Part shown: piece by piece, positions 22,209 to 35,414 of the stretch | Layout of the letters: each line of letters begins with the position of its first letter | Position numbering within the stretch: the stretch's first letter is position 1 | Assembly (NCBI RefSeq): GCF_008831285.2 | Contig: NC_045138.2 | Coordinates: forward strand, 17,395,934 to 17,455,933 | Length of the DNA: 60,000 bases | Reading direction: 5' to 3' | Origin: Nymphaea colorata | Taxonomy: Eukaryota; Streptophyta; Magnoliopsida; Nymphaeales; Nymphaeaceae | The notes under the pieces: model-generated | What the model was told of the DNA's origin: nothing | Database searches by the model: none | The model's input: the letters and a program-made list of their open reading frames with translations, nothing else | Position numbers and translations under genes: made by a program

Positions 22209-24379
22209 AAAATGTTTGATACTTACTTCCTAATGGGATGAAATTGTTGAACATGGGTGCGGTAGGTGTCTGCCGGTATTGTGGAAGTGCCTTTTGTTTC
22301 ATAGATTAAGATGATTTTGTGGTTCAGTACTAAGTTTATCTTTTGAACCAGCTAGGACTTGTTGAGTTTACTGAATTTGCGATCTTCAGTTTATGACGAA
22401 AACTTGGGTTTCAGGCCGGATGGAAGAAGGGTTGGACGGTGGATCTGAGGTTCCCAATTATTGGTTTTGAAAGGCTCCCTAAAATATTTTCAAGACTGGT
22501 AAAAGGTTACACCACTTAGATTTTTCTGATGTTTGTTTTGTTAATTAAAGTAGCCAACTGGTACATCATAAAATTGCTTATGGATAGAACATAAAATGCG
22601 GTATGTTTCTTTAAAATTTACGAATCGTCGAAAAAAAAATTAATTCTTTTAGAAAACTGCTGGCATATAAATTGGTATGTTTGATATTTTCCCAATATAT
22701 ATTTACTTTTGAAATAAAAAAATAAAACTAATTAATAATAGTATTAACAGACATTTAAAGTAAACAAACATTAAGCTTGTAAATTCATGTTGTAAGCCTA
22801 TATTTCCAAAATTCATTGCATGTAATTGTTTACAAAAGTAAGTTGCTTAACTTAGAGCATGAATAAATATATATTAATTATGATTTTTCTCAAAATTCTA
22901 TTAATCAGGTTTTTTAATTATAAAGTGTAATTGTTTCTTTTCGTTTTAATTTCTTTGCGGATCGACCTTGATTTTGACCAAAAAAATTTATGGAAATAAT
23001 GGTCTGAATGCCATGGCCGGCCGGTTGGATGTAGTCCGGACCGGACGCCGTGTTTTTTTTCCACCCACAGTTGGGCGAGGGCAAATCAAGCACCACTTTA
23101 TATAAATTTTTAATTAGTCACAGAAATAACAAATAAAGTATTTTTGTGCAAATGAATGGATAAGAAATTTAAAATGCGTAGACAGTTTGAAGTTGATTTA
23201 AGATTTCCTAAGCAATTGACATTTCTTGAGATAGATGGGCGTGCTGCAGAAACAGGTTAGGCAAAGCAGTCAATTTCACTCTGAGCTTTTACCTGTTTAA
23301 TGAGAATATTATCTGCGTTAAATATACCAAACAATGTAAAACTATTATTCAGCAAGAGCAAGATAAAGAAAGATACAAAAGCCAGACCATGGTATGTGTG
23401 TGAATACGTTTGCATATAATATATTGGGAAACGGGTGGAGGAACAGAAAATTGTAGTTGAGGAACATTAGTTATAAAATTTTAAAATTTTAGGAGCACCA
23501 ATATGTAAATGAGGAAATTTCACTGAAATATTCATATGAACTAAGAACTTTTGTGGGTCTGTGTGGTCAGTTGGCCACACAGTGCCCGCACTGCCTCCGC
23601 CCCTGTTAATGAATGAAGGGGAAGAATTGCAAATGAAAATACTTGCATTTGTAATACCTCCGGCCCTTCCCCTCTCCCCTCTCCCCCATCTTCGTCAGTG
23701 TTACAAAACCAGTTTTTGTGAAAAATGAGTTTTGGTCTCAAATTCATTTTCCGTGCTATCCAAAGACACTCAAAACCAGGCAACATTACTAAGTATACAT
23801 AATCATATATGGAAAGTTCGGCATGTTTTTTCTTTTCTTTTTTACACCAGAAAACTGTATTCAAATAATGCCATAATACGTCATCAGTTTTTAGAAACAT
23901 GACTTTGCACTGCGCTTCATATGGTACATATACAGTAGAGTTTCATTAATATGGAATTGAACTGGATTAAACTCAAAAGATAGAATTTCCTTATAATTGA
24001 TAATACTCAAAAAAGTAGTTGTATTAATACGAAAACTGCCCTCAACAATAGACTACTTATTTTGTTTTCTCTAAAGTTTTAGCACAAGACAATGACTTGC
24101 TAAAGTCTTAATAGAGGCCGGTTTTTATTTTTGAGTGTCAGCAACATTGCATGCTCGATCAATGTGACCGCTAAGGAGTACATCTGCTGCTTTTTCGGAC
24201 ATTAAAAATGTTGAAGATTTGTGTAGTTGCCTCAATAACATGTCTAGTATAAAAAAAAGAATTAGAGCGTTTTCTCTAGAGTTTGAGTCTATTTCAAAAA
24301 GGACTTAAATCCATAATTTTTGTACCCACATTTATACTTAAGAGAATTAGAGTTTTTTTTGCGTAATTATCGATAAAAA
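22209..24379. other. Single-copy AT-rich DNA, no gene called
   Basis: No repeat from the array and no convincing coding region. Near 22414 a TTTCAG is followed by an exon-like stretch (AGWKKGWTVDLRFPIIGF in one frame), but it is short and lacks support. The frame at 23541-23900 (minus) shows no known domain. Confidence 0.4.
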
Positions 24380-25379
24380 ATCTTCAACATTTTGTTTCTA
24401 AATCACCAACCAACAAATTGACAATGTTGAAAATAAATATTTGCTATAAAGAAAGACCTGAACGGTGCGAATATGATTTTGAAGATTTGGCTTTTCCCAC
24501 ATTTTAGAAAATCCCAAAAATCCAAGTTGTTTTCAATGCATTTGATCAAACTCAAACCATTAGTATCAAAAAGAGAATTAAAATTGATCAAAATCCTCAT
24601 TGTGACCAATATTGGTAAATTAAAAGCTTATACTTTACCTTATTTAAATTTGCTTCGATGTAATATTTAAGTACATATTATCACTATAGTTAAATATGTG
24701 AATACAAATAAATTTCTTTGAACACTGTTTGTGTCTATTTTTGTATATAAAATCCACATGGTTCGCTCTTCATAGTTCAAAATCGCTGGTCCAATTTGTT
24801 TTCGATGCATTCGAAACATTTGAACTGATCAAACCATTTGGATTCTTAAGTACACTTAAAGCAAAACAAAAACTGAAATAGATTTCATTCCTCTCCACCA
24901 TCAATGTAGGTGAAAGCAAAAACACATGGTTTATCTTATTTTAGTCGATCTCGATGTAATATTTAATTTTATGTTGGCATTACTAAGTGTAGTCAGACAT
25001 GTGAATAAAAAAGCAATCTAATTAAGTTTATTTTGGTTTTCTCTCACATTAATCTCAACTTTAATTTAGTAACGAGTCGACAAAAAGAATCTTGGTCGGT
25101 TTCTAACAATATAAAAAAGTTGCTTTCCGTTTTCCATTATAGTTGATTCTTCTATTTAGATAGGCCAACCTTAGCACATAAAAATCGCATGCATTTTGAA
25201 ATAACATAAGTGAGTTGTATATAGAAGAACATAACTGCCCTCAAACTGAAACCTCCATTTATAACCTTGTTCACATTGACTCCATAAGAAGGTTGAAAGA
25301 AGAAAAGGAAAACTCATACGGAGTTCTCATCTCTGTGACTGTGTGGTCGAAGCATGTGAGCAAAAAGCCTGCTGGACGT
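24380..25379 (+). repeat. Duplicated upstream region of small gene copy 1
   Basis: AT-rich non-coding DNA recurring upstream of copies 2 (46860-47697) and 3 (50100-50981). Shared landmarks include CTCGATGTAATATTTAATTT, TTGGTTTTCTGTCACATTAA and TTTCTAACAATATAAAAAAG. It presumably holds the promoter-distal region. I see no other gene in it. Confidence 0.6.
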
Positions 25380-25387
25380 TATATAAA
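25380..25387 (+). promoter_or_regulatory. TATA box of small gene copy 1
   Basis: TATATAAA followed by GGGAGTGGCAGAC. The same box and following bases precede both paralogues (47698 and 50982), so it is probably the core promoter. A transcription start about 30 bp downstream would leave a very short 5' leader. Confidence 0.7.
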
Positions 25388-25439
25388 GGGAGTGGCAGAC
25401 TAAGAGAATCCCGAGCGACATAGAAAGAACAGAGGGAGT

Positions 25440-25909
25440 ATGGCGCCTAAAGATAAGAGAGTAGCATTACTGGAAGCATTAAATGGTCGCCTTCGGAACC
25501 GGGCAGTCAAATTGGGGATAGAAGAGAAAACTGTAACTAGTTTTCATGCTAACCATTTTGTACATTACATTTTTTTATCATTGAATACGTAGTAATGTTT
25601 TTCATTTTTTCCAGCCAACCATTATGGGGATAACAGAAGATGGAGACCAAATCGTAAGGGTATTGAGCAACGATGAGCTGGAGACATGCATTATTATCGG
25701 GCGTCATAGTCCGTATGTGTTATTGGTTTTTGTTTTCATATGATCATTGGCTTTTAATTATCTATCTGTTGGTTCTTTTCACCTTTGATCTTTTTTTTCT
25801 TAGGTTTTCGTCTTTTTGCCTGCGGATTCCTGCAAACCTACAAGTTCTTAAACGAAGGGCTGAAGCAGCTGGTTTTAAAGTGGAGGTGGAGCCTTTGAAG
25901 AAACTTTAA
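25440..25909 (+). CDS. Small three-exon gene, unknown family, copy 1 (98 aa, intact)
   Basis: I do not recognise the family. Exons are 25440-25532, 25615-25712 and 25804-25909, joined through GT-AG introns (donors GTAACT and GTATGT, acceptors TTCCAG and TCTTAG). They give a 98-residue soluble protein with no signal peptide or membrane segment. Exon 1 is charged (ends in KLGIEEKT). Exon 2 carries PTIMGITEDG and DELETCIII. Exon 3 carries FCLRIPAN and RRAEAAGFKVEVEP. The same exon sizes, phases and motifs recur in two paralogues at 47763 and 51052, with many differences but the reading frame kept in exons 2 and 3. That is the main evidence for coding. A TATA box lies 53 bp upstream of the ATG. 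It sits between the two halves of the MATE foldback array. The exon model is predicted by eye. Confidence 0.72.
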
Positions 25910-26799
25910 TGACGCTTTCTTCTTTTTCTTAAGTTCAGTTCAGGGTTCTGTAATAATGAAGACCAGACGATCTTTGCACTCTTTATGCATGCATGTGTGA
26001 TTTTACAATCAGATCTGCTTTCTGTTTACTTTATACGATTTCCCAGGTACTGTGCTTTGGAAGTTCAAGTGTGAGTCTGTGACTTAATATAATATCGTTG
26101 TCAAATGACGCCACAACTTTTTTTCTTTTGCCGGTTCTTCACCTTTTAGATTAGTTCCGTTTTTATCTTTTCTTAGATCAGAGTCATAATGAATCCACAT
26201 CTGTAAATTTGAAAAAACAACATTCCATGAGCTTGTGTTTACATGAAAACAGGTAAATTAAGACTCCGAATACGAGCAAGAGTAGGATGTTGCTTTGGAT
26301 GACAGATCCAGATAAATAGATCTAGATCTTTTCATATGATCCAGACAAAGCTCTCGTTTTCTACATGGTGCAAAATCCTCGGGTCTTTAAATCTTCCCAA
26401 CGACCTGCAAAGTTTACAACTTCAAAGTTTGGCAGCATGAAAATCGTGTTTTCACTTGCCTAAACGGCCCACTCACCAAGTTAAGAAAACGAAAACAATA
26501 TTGCTAGTCCATTGGGAACCAAATTAATTGGATCAGTCAATATAGTATGACTGGTGAGAGTCAATAAACAATCGGTCAGATTATTCTGAATTATTTATAG
26601 TATTTTATATGTTAATCTTCTACGATATCAACACTCGAATTCTACATAAGCCTGTTATGTATTTTGAAACTTAGTAGTTTGTTTAACTCAAAACTGGCTC
26701 CAAATGTGTGCTTCATTGAATGGTGGGGACATTCAATATTAAATTCACATTACATTGATGAACAATACAATTTATTTTAGTATAATTATTTATGAAACA
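25910..26799. other. 3' flank of small gene copy 1 and AT-rich DNA
   Basis: The first ~400 bp resemble the 3' flanks of copies 2 and 3 (AATGAAGACCAGACGATC, GGATGACAGATCCAGATAAA). The rest is AT-rich with no gene seen. Confidence 0.45.
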
Positions 26800-26855
26800 T
26801 TTGGGCTACAATTTCATCTTGTCGCTACACTGCCAACTAACAAATTAACAACCAT

Positions 26856-26886
<31 letters not shown>

Positions 26887-27260
26887 GTGGCCTGAGCAGC
26901 TGGGGTGTATAGTAATGAAAATTCAGTCTTTCTGCATTGCAGGTAATTCTGCTAATCCAATCTGTTTTAAAAGTGTTTGAAACATTCAAACTCAAAAAAT
27001 TGTATCTGTAGTTGAAGCAAAGCGAGACGCAAAATAAATTTAAAATTCCACCCCATCATCAATATCTGTGTACTTTATTTACCTTCTTTTGGTTTATCCC
27101 AATGCAATATTGAACTTTTCTGTTATCATTACTGAGTATACAAAATTATACAAAATAATGAAATTAAGTTTGCGAAAGGGGGATGGTTTCTGTCACAGTA
27201 TTCCCAGCTTAAATTAGTAACTAATTGACAATACCATGTTTCTAATGAATGAAGCAATCC
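26800..27260 (+). repeat. Partial copy of the small-gene upstream repeat, no gene follows
   Basis: Contains the landmark order of the upstream repeat (CCTGAGCAGCTGG, TTTCTGCATTGCAG, ATCCAATCTGTTTT, TTTCTGTCACAGTATTC) with a TA microsatellite at 26859-26886. No exon of the small gene follows it. Confidence 0.5.
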
Positions 27261-27729
27261 ATAAGATCGTTTGGCAAACAGAACACTTTGTGGGTGTTTT
27301 GTGAACCTAACACAAAATTTAGGACAAATTCATGGACACTTAGCTTTAGTGTTGCATGAATCTACACTAATCTTTGAGTAAGATTCGTAGAACAGTCACG
27401 TGGTGTTCCAACTTCCAAATAGCCTCTTAGGGTTCCATCTTAAGTGGATTCAAAGGGTTTTAACTTGTGTCTATAAATTCTTAGGCATATGGACTATCAA
27501 AAGTCAGGGTAAAGGGTCTCGTGTTTGAAAGGGACTCGTTTGGGGGGATGGCAATGGGTTCAAGATAGAGTTGTCTTCAACCTTGGCAATGGGATTTCCT
27601 TGAATGAAAACCCAAACTCTCCATGGATTTGGATTTGTAGCGCTAAAGTCAAAATTGGTTAATCCACATTGCCTTCTCTAACTCGTTTGTGAAGATTGAG
27701 TAATCCAGACACTAATGTTTTAAAGGATT
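27241..27729. other. AT-rich DNA with a relative of the block D MITE-like repeat
   Basis: 27260-27410 resembles the inverted repeat in block D (GTGTTTTGTGAACCTAA...AAGATTCGTAGAACAG). The remainder shows no gene. Confidence 0.4.
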
Positions 27730-27775
27730 TAGCCTTTTTTATTTCCATGTCTTATAAAGCAACAGAGTTTGTATG

Positions 27776-27819
<44 letters not shown>

Positions 27820-28215
27820 CTGACGGTTGATAAAATGAGGCATTTGTTTGAGGTTATCCCGGGACAAACAAACCGGAGGAAGAAAAAAAAGATTTGACTT
27901 GATTTTTCTTTTTTGGTTTTGATTCGAACACGTAGAAAAAGCATTTTCCTTTCTTGAGGCAATGAGTATGGAGGATGGAGCAGGGGTGGTGGGCATGATC
28001 GGATTAAATTGAGTTTTGGCCGTGAAGAAAAACAGCACACGATTTTGGGGTTCACTTTTAGTACATGCCTGTTACTTGTTACTAACCATGAATATGCACC
28101 TTCTCCCTTCCCCTTTAAGAGCATTTCAAATTCAGCTTCTCTTTCCTTGCATTCTTTTCTTCTCTCTTCACATTCACATTCTTCGATGCCAGCTGTTGAC
28201 TAGTTTATTTTGTCG
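27730..28215 (-). repeat. Inverted partial copy of block B with a T tract
   Basis: Reverse complement of roughly 1780-2320 of block B: TTGACTAG at 28196 and the frame MLLKGKGEGAYS (minus) mark the match. A run of 31 T lies at 27789-27819, which is a 3' A tail when read on the minus strand. This suggests a retroposed copy of a block B transcript, but no target duplication is visible, so it stays a suggestion. Confidence 0.6.
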
Positions 28216-28458
28216 CTCTTTGATTGTTGGCTTTTTGCAGTTTATTTTGTATTCCTTTTATTTTTTAGCTCCTTTGTCATAATTTTTGTGATTGAATTTT
28301 TCATTTTATCGGTTGTATGTGCACATATAAATAAAAAGTACAGCATGTAAGCCAAAGACAAAGTGAGGAGTCAAATGCTGTTTGTTGAGATCGGAGACCG
28401 ATTGAAATTCACTTATCATTCAAGTGTGCAGCCGATTCCCCCAATGCAACTGATAGAT
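28216..28458. other. Spacer between the inverted B fragment and the second array segment
   Basis: AT-rich with no gene seen. From 28459 the sequence is a copy of the start of the window. Confidence 0.4.
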
Positions 28459-28825
28459 ATGTGCTCACCTTTTACATTATTTAATACAGGTCCCCATCTA
28501 TTTCAAGAAACTCATACGTAACTTCTATCTATAAGAAATATTAGCATTTTAATCATTTGCTGACCTTGCTGGAATGCAGAGATACTGTCGGGCTTGTCGG
28601 TAAAACCAGAGAGAGATCCCAGCAACGGAATAGCGACGGTGGTCGTATGCAAAATTTTTGGAAACTAACTGAAAATTTACATAGGAGCAGAGAAAAAAGG
28701 TTGAAAAAAAGGGGAGGAGGCGGCGCAAAATCTTGATCATGGGGATATAATGCTCACGGTTCTCCCTCCACACCTTCTTCCCTCAAAACCAAGCTAAGAT
28801 TTAGGTAGCAGAGGAAGAAAATGTG
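28459..28825 (+). repeat. Second copy of the H1 upstream region (matches 1-344)
   Basis: TGTGCTCACCTTTTACATTA and onward match position 1 with small indels, including 22 extra bases near 28600. The TATA site has lost bases (GGGATATAATGC). An ATG at 28821 that is absent from H1 opens the MATE frame. Confidence 0.75.
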
Positions 28826-29580
28826 GAGGCCACCATCTCCTCCTCCAGCTGCCTCCTCTTACCTTTTCTTCCCAGACGAAAATCATCAGCTCCCCATCAA
28901 AGCCATGTCCTCCCTCTCCGACCACGATGACTCCCATAATCCTCAGCTCCCCTCGCTGGCAATCGGATTTGCCAACATAACCGGCTACTCCATCATGTCT
29001 AGCCTGGCGATGGGGAAGAAGCCCTTCTGCAGCCAGGCCTATGACACGCTGCAATGGAAGCTTTTGGAATGCTCAGTGGGTAGGGTAGGCTGCTCAGGAT
29101 GGCCGTGCCGACTTGCGTGTCAGTCTCCTTAGAGTGGTGGTGGTACGAAATCATGGTGGTGCTTTGCGGGCTACTGGCGGACCCAAAGGGTACGACGGTT
29201 TCTGTGGTGCGGCCAGGATGAAAACAGTCTAGCCACCGTCGCCTCCTTTGGGTCCACCGGCAGCCTGCAGAGCACCACCATGATTTCGTACCTCCACCAC
29301 TTTAGGCACACTGACACGCAAGTCAAACCACTCCACAGAGCAGTTCATAAGCTTTCATTGCTGCGTAGCCGCAGAAGGGCTCCATCCCCATCACCAGGCA
29401 AGATAAGATGGAGTAACCGGTTATGTTTGCAAATCCGATTGCTAGCGAGGGGAGCTGATGATTACGGGAGTCATCGTGGTCGGAGAGGGAGGACGTGGCT
29501 GCTTTGATGGGGAGCTGATGATTTTAGTCTCTGAAGAAAAGGTAAGAGGAGGAAGCTGGAGGAGGAGATGGTGGCTTGCA
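28826..29580. pseudogene. MATE/DTX foldback H6 (complete hairpin, keeps a start codon)
   Basis: The plus-strand frame from ATG 28821 reads MWRPPSPPPAASSYLFFPDE, a plausible MATE N-terminus, then [21 protein letters not shown] and QAYDTLQWKLLEC. It then frameshifts and ends at 29132. The right arm to 29580 is the inverted copy, centred near 29210. The helices between the N-terminus and SLAIGFAN, and the rest of the protein, are missing. It is the best-preserved plus-strand arm but still far from a transporter. Confidence 0.8.
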
Positions 29581-30343
29581 CATTTTCTTTTCTTCATCTG
29601 CTACGTAAAACTAGTCAACAGCTGGCATCAAAGAATGTGAATGTGAAGAGAGAAGAAAAGAATGCAAGGAAAGAGGAGCGGAATTTGAAATGGTCTTAAA
29701 GGGGAAGGGAGAAGGAGCATATTCATAGTGGCTCCTCCTCCTCCTTACCTTACCTTACTAAGAAAGTCAGAACTGCTTAATCCTTTTCCCCTAATCAACT
29801 CACACCCTCATCCCAATCCCCATTATCATATCCATGACGAGCCCACTTTCCAAAACCTGCACGGACAAGTAACAAGCAACAGGCATTTACTAAAAGCAAA
29901 CCCGAAATTCGTGTACTGTTTTTCTTCACGGCCAAAACTCAAATTAATCTGCCACCGTTCATGCCCACCACCCCCGCTCCTTCCTCCATACTCATCGCCT
30001 CAAGAAAGGAAAATGTTTTTTCTACTTGTATGAATGGAAACCAAAAAAAAAATCAAATCCAATCTTTCTTTTCTTCCTCCAGTTTGTTCGTCACCGCATA
30101 ACGTCAAAGAATCACATGCTACATGTTTTTGCCCAAGATGATGATGATGAAGGATATTTCAATAAGCATCAATCTAGGCTTGAAAAGTCCGAGTAAAACA
30201 TCTTTTTGTGTACACAGAAAAACATTTTGAGGACAAAAAGTTAGAACCCTTCAGCTCTCTAGTCTTTTCCTTTTTGAATTTTACCCTTTTTTAACAAGCC
30301 AAACTGGTGACGTTTTTCCAAGGAAAAAAAGTCTTGCCTTCAT

Positions 30344-30392
<49 letters not shown>

Positions 30393-30790
30393 CAGAGAAG
30401 CACCAACACAAGATATCAAATACAATCCCCCCGAAAGAAAAACCCTCCCCAGAAAGCAAGCAACCCAATATTATTACCTTAAGCACTACTCCCCTGGACT
30501 GGAAACAGTGACCCCAAAATGATCATATTTTGAAAAATTTGGTTTTTGTTGTCTCAGGAGCATCAATCCGCAATGAAATACTGGAAGGGTTGGAAGTAGG
30601 AACCTTTCAAAATTGATGTTGCTTCTGAACTAATTTTATGAACATGGTTAATAATCAAACTGGATGGAATTTAGCAGATTATTCTTCTTGTGGTTCTAAA
30701 TCGTTTGTGGTGGTGTAATTTCCAGAAACCATTTGTAGGAAACTCTTGAAAAGATCCCCATTTCTAGTCCCTGTCCTAAGAGGCTTACAA

Positions 30791-30831
<41 letters not shown>

Positions 30832-31690
30832 GGGGATATGTTGGGTTCTTGCATTTGGGGCATTAAAAATAAAAAATAGAAGACATGAAAGCATAAGTAC
30901 TTTATGAAAAAGATAATAAAAAATAACGATAAACTAAAAACTGAGAAGCAAATCAAAAACATATTTGAGAAACAATTTTCAACCCACTGTAAAACCTCAT
31001 TACAACATCTCTCACTAAAAATTTCCTAAGAGAGTATGTCATTGAATGGAATGAAGGGCCAAACCTTTCCCAATGAGGACGACATACTTTTGTTGTATAG
31101 GTTAACACCACCACTTTAACTCAACTTTCATATCGGTACCTCATTAACTCAACTTTCATATCGGTACCTCATTATTTTTTGCAGTACAAAAAGTTGATGC
31201 TACAAAAGTTTGAAACCGAGACTGACTGCTTGCTGGCCCCCCCCTCGAAAATAATATATAAGAATTAAATGGATTCACTAAGTAAGAGATGAACCAATTA
31301 CTTGAAATAATCTTTAGGCTGATAAGGAAGGAGAGGATTCTCCAATCTTCCTCATCATTTTCCTCCCTATATACATTTTATTTTTTTTCAATTATTTAAT
31401 TATTATGGTCAACATTCCATGAAATGTACCGCCCACTTGCCTTCACATTGGTGAGGGCAAAATTTTACAATCTTCCTTACCATTTTTCTCTATATATAAT
31501 ATATTCTTTTTCTTTATTTAATTTTTATTATAAATACTTGATGGAACACTTTTTTTAGCAATGTCTTCAAATTTTGAATCTGAAAGCTAAATGATTCTAT
31601 GAACCGGTGAATCGAATCCGAATCATTTGTGAATAAGAATTAATTAAAGATTTATTTAGATATAAAAATTAAACAATTGAAAAATCAGTG
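29581..31690. repeat. Array block B, copy 4
   Basis: Collinear with block B at 1753. It has a TC/TA microsatellite at 30340-30390, a TC run at 30795-30830, and a 31 bp tandem duplication near 31110-31170 (AACTCAACTTTCATATCGG twice). No gene seen. Confidence 0.7.
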
Positions 31691-32860
31691 GGGAGAAGAA
31701 GAAAAATTTTTAAAAACTAAAAATAAAAAGAACACAATGAACTCATTTAATGGCGAATCTGCACCTGCTAGCGACATCTTTTTTAGTAGCAATCAAAACG
31801 AGTTATGATTTAAGGTGCAACGAAATAAATTAAAACTTATTGTATGCTCTATTTTAATAGAAAAAGAGGTTGAAGGGCTATTTGTATAACTTTTGGTCGT
31901 CCTTCTATCCAGGTGGAGCGGCGGATCCATATGAAAATCGCCAGATTTTTCGTGGGCATTGAGTTGGCCTTCAGCGAACTGGTAAAGAGCCGATTTGATT
32001 CGAATTGGCCGATTCACCGATTTTAATAACACTGGATTTTACAATGATAGAGGACCGAATTTTGATACAATCTTCTTCATCGTTTTTCTCCATATATAAT
32101 TTTATTTCTCCAATTATTAATTTATATGATAAAGACTAGTTGAAAAGTATTGCCCACTTGTTTTCACATGATTGGGTATGAAGTGAACTAACAAACTCTT
32201 GTTCATATAACTAAAACAAAATCAGAAATTGAATCAAATGGACCGATTCTAAAAAAATAATAATAATAAGAAAAAGGAAAACATAGAAAAGCTTATCAAA
32301 AGTAAATAAACAAAAAAATTTTAAAAAGTGAACAAAAAAATGATGTGTCTCATATGGGGTAAGCTGGGCATTGAAATAGATTTTGGCAGAGATATAGGCA
32401 AAGATGAAACCTAAGGCATTGGCTCTCAGCTTTGAGACCATCAATGAAACTTAATGACTCGTTAGCATGAGGAATATTGTGCGAGTGTTTTATGAATCTT
32501 ACTCAATTATTGAGTTAAATTTATGAACTACTTGAATAATTTTTTAATGAATCTTACAACCTCATGCCAGATAGTTCAAGGTACCTTTCTGCATCTTATT
32601 GACATGCAACCCGTTCCTATTACTGCTCTGTCGTCACATAAAAACATATTTATACCATGTGCCCTATATAATCTACTTTTTATGTATTTTTATTTTTCTA
32701 ACTTTTTGTAGACTTTCAAGTGTTTTTTTTATTTAATTACCTCGAATCGATCCATTTGATTGATCAAACCATGTGAAAACCATGTGAAAACAAGTGGGCA
32801 GTACCTTTCATATAGTGTTCATCATAGAAATTAATTAAAACGAAAAGTGGAATTATATAT
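31691..32860. repeat. Array block D, copy 3
   Basis: Collinear with 9016-10207 and 19166-20390. It has a deletion near 32760 and a short ACCATGTGAAA duplication there. No gene seen. Confidence 0.7.
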
Positions 32861-34065
32861 AGGAGGAAAACGACCGAGAAGATTGAAAAAATCCTTTCTC
32901 CATCAATGTACGTCAAAACCAGTGACCGATACTGTTTAAGGAGTATTTATAATGGAAATGAAATGAAGAAAAAAATAAAATTATATACAAAGGAAAATTA
33001 TAAAGAAGACTGGAAAGTCTTTCCTCTCGTCGATGTGAAAGCAAGTCGTGGTACATTCTTCGTTGAGTCTTCGCCATAATAATTAAGTAAATAATATATA
33101 TATTTAAATAGGTGTGAATAACTTATGCGCCCTAACCCTCTCCAAAAAAAGAAGTTTGGTTTTTTTTCACACTCGTTGCCTAAACACTTCAACCAGGTCT
33201 GAAATTGTTGTCAAAATACTTTGATTTGTGAAATTAAACCTAGTTCTCCAAAGAGTACTACCTAAAAGCTTTAAAATTTTGAGAAAAAAAAAAGTGCAAA
33301 ATCGATTGAAAATGAAGAATTATGCCATATCACATACAAGTGAAGAAAAGTCGCAATATCTGAATACCAACCCAATGTTGGTCTGCTCCCTTTTCGGGAA
33401 AGATATCCATTTTCATGACCAAAAACTCAATAAATGGATCTTTCTAATCTGTTTGAACCAGAGCCAGATATATATTTTTTGTGAATTTCATTTCGTTCAC
33501 GTTGGTACAGGGCTAACCTGATCTGGACCCATTTGTGCAATATCTGCATCTCTATTGGATTTAACGTTTGGATCAAGAACCAAATAAGAGCACCATTCAC
33601 CTACTTAGTTCAACTTCAAGGGAGGTCAAGAGTTCAAAACCCATGCTGCTGCAGAATAGGGCCTATCTAAGCTCAGCAATCCTCTTCTTTTTTGCTTGAC
33701 CAAGAGAAAGAACGAAACCACATTTAACTAGAAGAGGTCCTCATGAATCGCATATATAAGAAGAAAAAAGTTACATTCTCATTCAGTTCTCATCTATTAT
33801 GTCTACTTCGTTTTACAAATTGGTATATGATTTGCCGGCAATTAACATGCCCATCTTTCCCCGTTGTTTTTTGCTTGCATTAACATATAGAAATGTGATG
33901 TGGACCAAAATTTGAATCTATACTTCACCATATCTCTGCTTTTTCAGATTTCTGTATGTCATGTTTTCAATTCTTGTTCCTTGCTGTCAAAGTAGAAATA
34001 AACATATCATTATCTTTAAATGATGTTGTCATTTGTCATACTTTACTTTCGATCCCCTAGTTCGT
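32861..34065. repeat. Array block E, copy 3 (5' part)
   Basis: Collinear with the other E copies. The exon-like text near 33830 is frameshifted by a one-base loss. No gene seen. Confidence 0.65.
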
Positions 34066-34805
34066 ATGATTTTCTTTCGAGACAGCACGTTCAAAGGAAT
34101 GGGTGTTTGCATGGCTGGTGATGCATTAGCAAAGGGAGAGTGGGCTAAGTAGGTTTGGTGTCTCAACCGATGACTAGGGGGAGAAAGGAAGAGAACCGGT
34201 AGATAGGGCCAGCACTCGAGTCGGAGAGTTATCCGTCTACATGACCCTACACACGTTTTAATGTGAGCACCAAAAAGAGGCTAAAGAATTTTTTTTTTTT
34301 GGTTTTTTTTCCTCCCTCTCTTTTTTGTTTCTAGAAGTGTTTGTTTATTTGACTGAGCCAGGCTGGGTAGCGTTTTGATGGGAAGATCTTTTTATTAGAA
34401 TCTCCCGTCTTTCGTCCTTAGACTTAAATTTTATGTATTTTTTTTAAAAAGAAGCATGGGAAGAATTTTTTTTTTATATATAAATGCATAAAATTTAAGT
34501 CGGAGGAGGAGGGAAGGGGATTTGAAAAAGAATATCTTTCCACCAAAGTGCAACATAGTCTAGCTCAGTCAAAAAACATTTACATGTGCCCCCATTTCCC
34601 TCTCTTGGTGCTCACATAAAAAGACGTGTCTACTCATGTAAACGATTAAGCTGGGCTCCAGTACCCTGTACCGGTTCCGTTCTATCCTTCCACTGGCTAT
34701 CGGTTGGCCCCCAATAACAATTTAACCGACTCTTCCCATTGCTAATGCATCATTAACCACACAAACACGCCTTGCTTCTACTGTGTCGACTTGAAAGAAA
34801 ATTAG
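34066..34805. mobile_element. Foldback element in block E, copy 3
   Basis: Left arm from TTTTCTTTCGAGACAGCACG (about 34070-34290) and inverted right arm (about 34590-34800), around an AT-rich core with a T-rich run. No transposase frame. Confidence 0.6.
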
Positions 34806-35414
34806 GCAAGCGGGGTCAGAAAGGTTGGAAATGAACAAAACTGCTGAATAGAAGTATATATATGTATATTAAATAAGTTGAAGGCAACGAGTCATTTTAA
34901 GTTTCATCCAATCACGGCCACCCAATGTATTATCGGGCAAACACAACGAAAAAAACTGTCCATAGCATCGCAGACTCGAAATGCATTGGTGGTGTGTTGT
35001 AAAAAGGCCAAAGGATTTCTTTATCAACAGTGCTCTGCAATTGATCAGGTGATACTTATGTGAATGGTTCCACTAGAAAACTGTATGGGAATGGTTAAGT
35101 TCACTTTAACTTCAAAATTCACCAAAAATACAAGATAGTTGACCAAATATTAGTGTTATAATATAATTAGAGCAGTAGCGGAGGCAACTGTGTTGTGATG
35201 TAGGCTGTTGCCCACACGAGCCCTTGAGAAGGCACTAAAGTAAAACCATGCGGACTCTTAAAATGCTTTTTGTTTGTAAAGTACTAAAAATAACATATTA
35301 CATCCTCCAGAACAATGTAAGCTTTTTACAATTTATGACTTGAACAAAAAATATTTTATTTAAAAAGTTTTTTGGTTTGAGATGGAAAGGTCAAGCAAGG
35401 AGGGGAAGCTTCAT
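34806..35414. repeat. Array block C, copy 4
   Basis: Same landmarks as the other C copies. A deletion of about 15 bp near 35050 removes part of the frame seen elsewhere. It leads directly into foldback H7. Confidence 0.68.

Noticed and set aside
22405-22520. Possible captured exon (AGWKKGWTVDLRFP) after TTTCAG
   Set aside because: Single short stretch, no partner exon, no recognised domain.
31110-31170. Direct repeats that might suggest a CRISPR-like array
   Set aside because: A single 31 bp tandem duplication in block B. No spacers, and the genome is eukaryotic.
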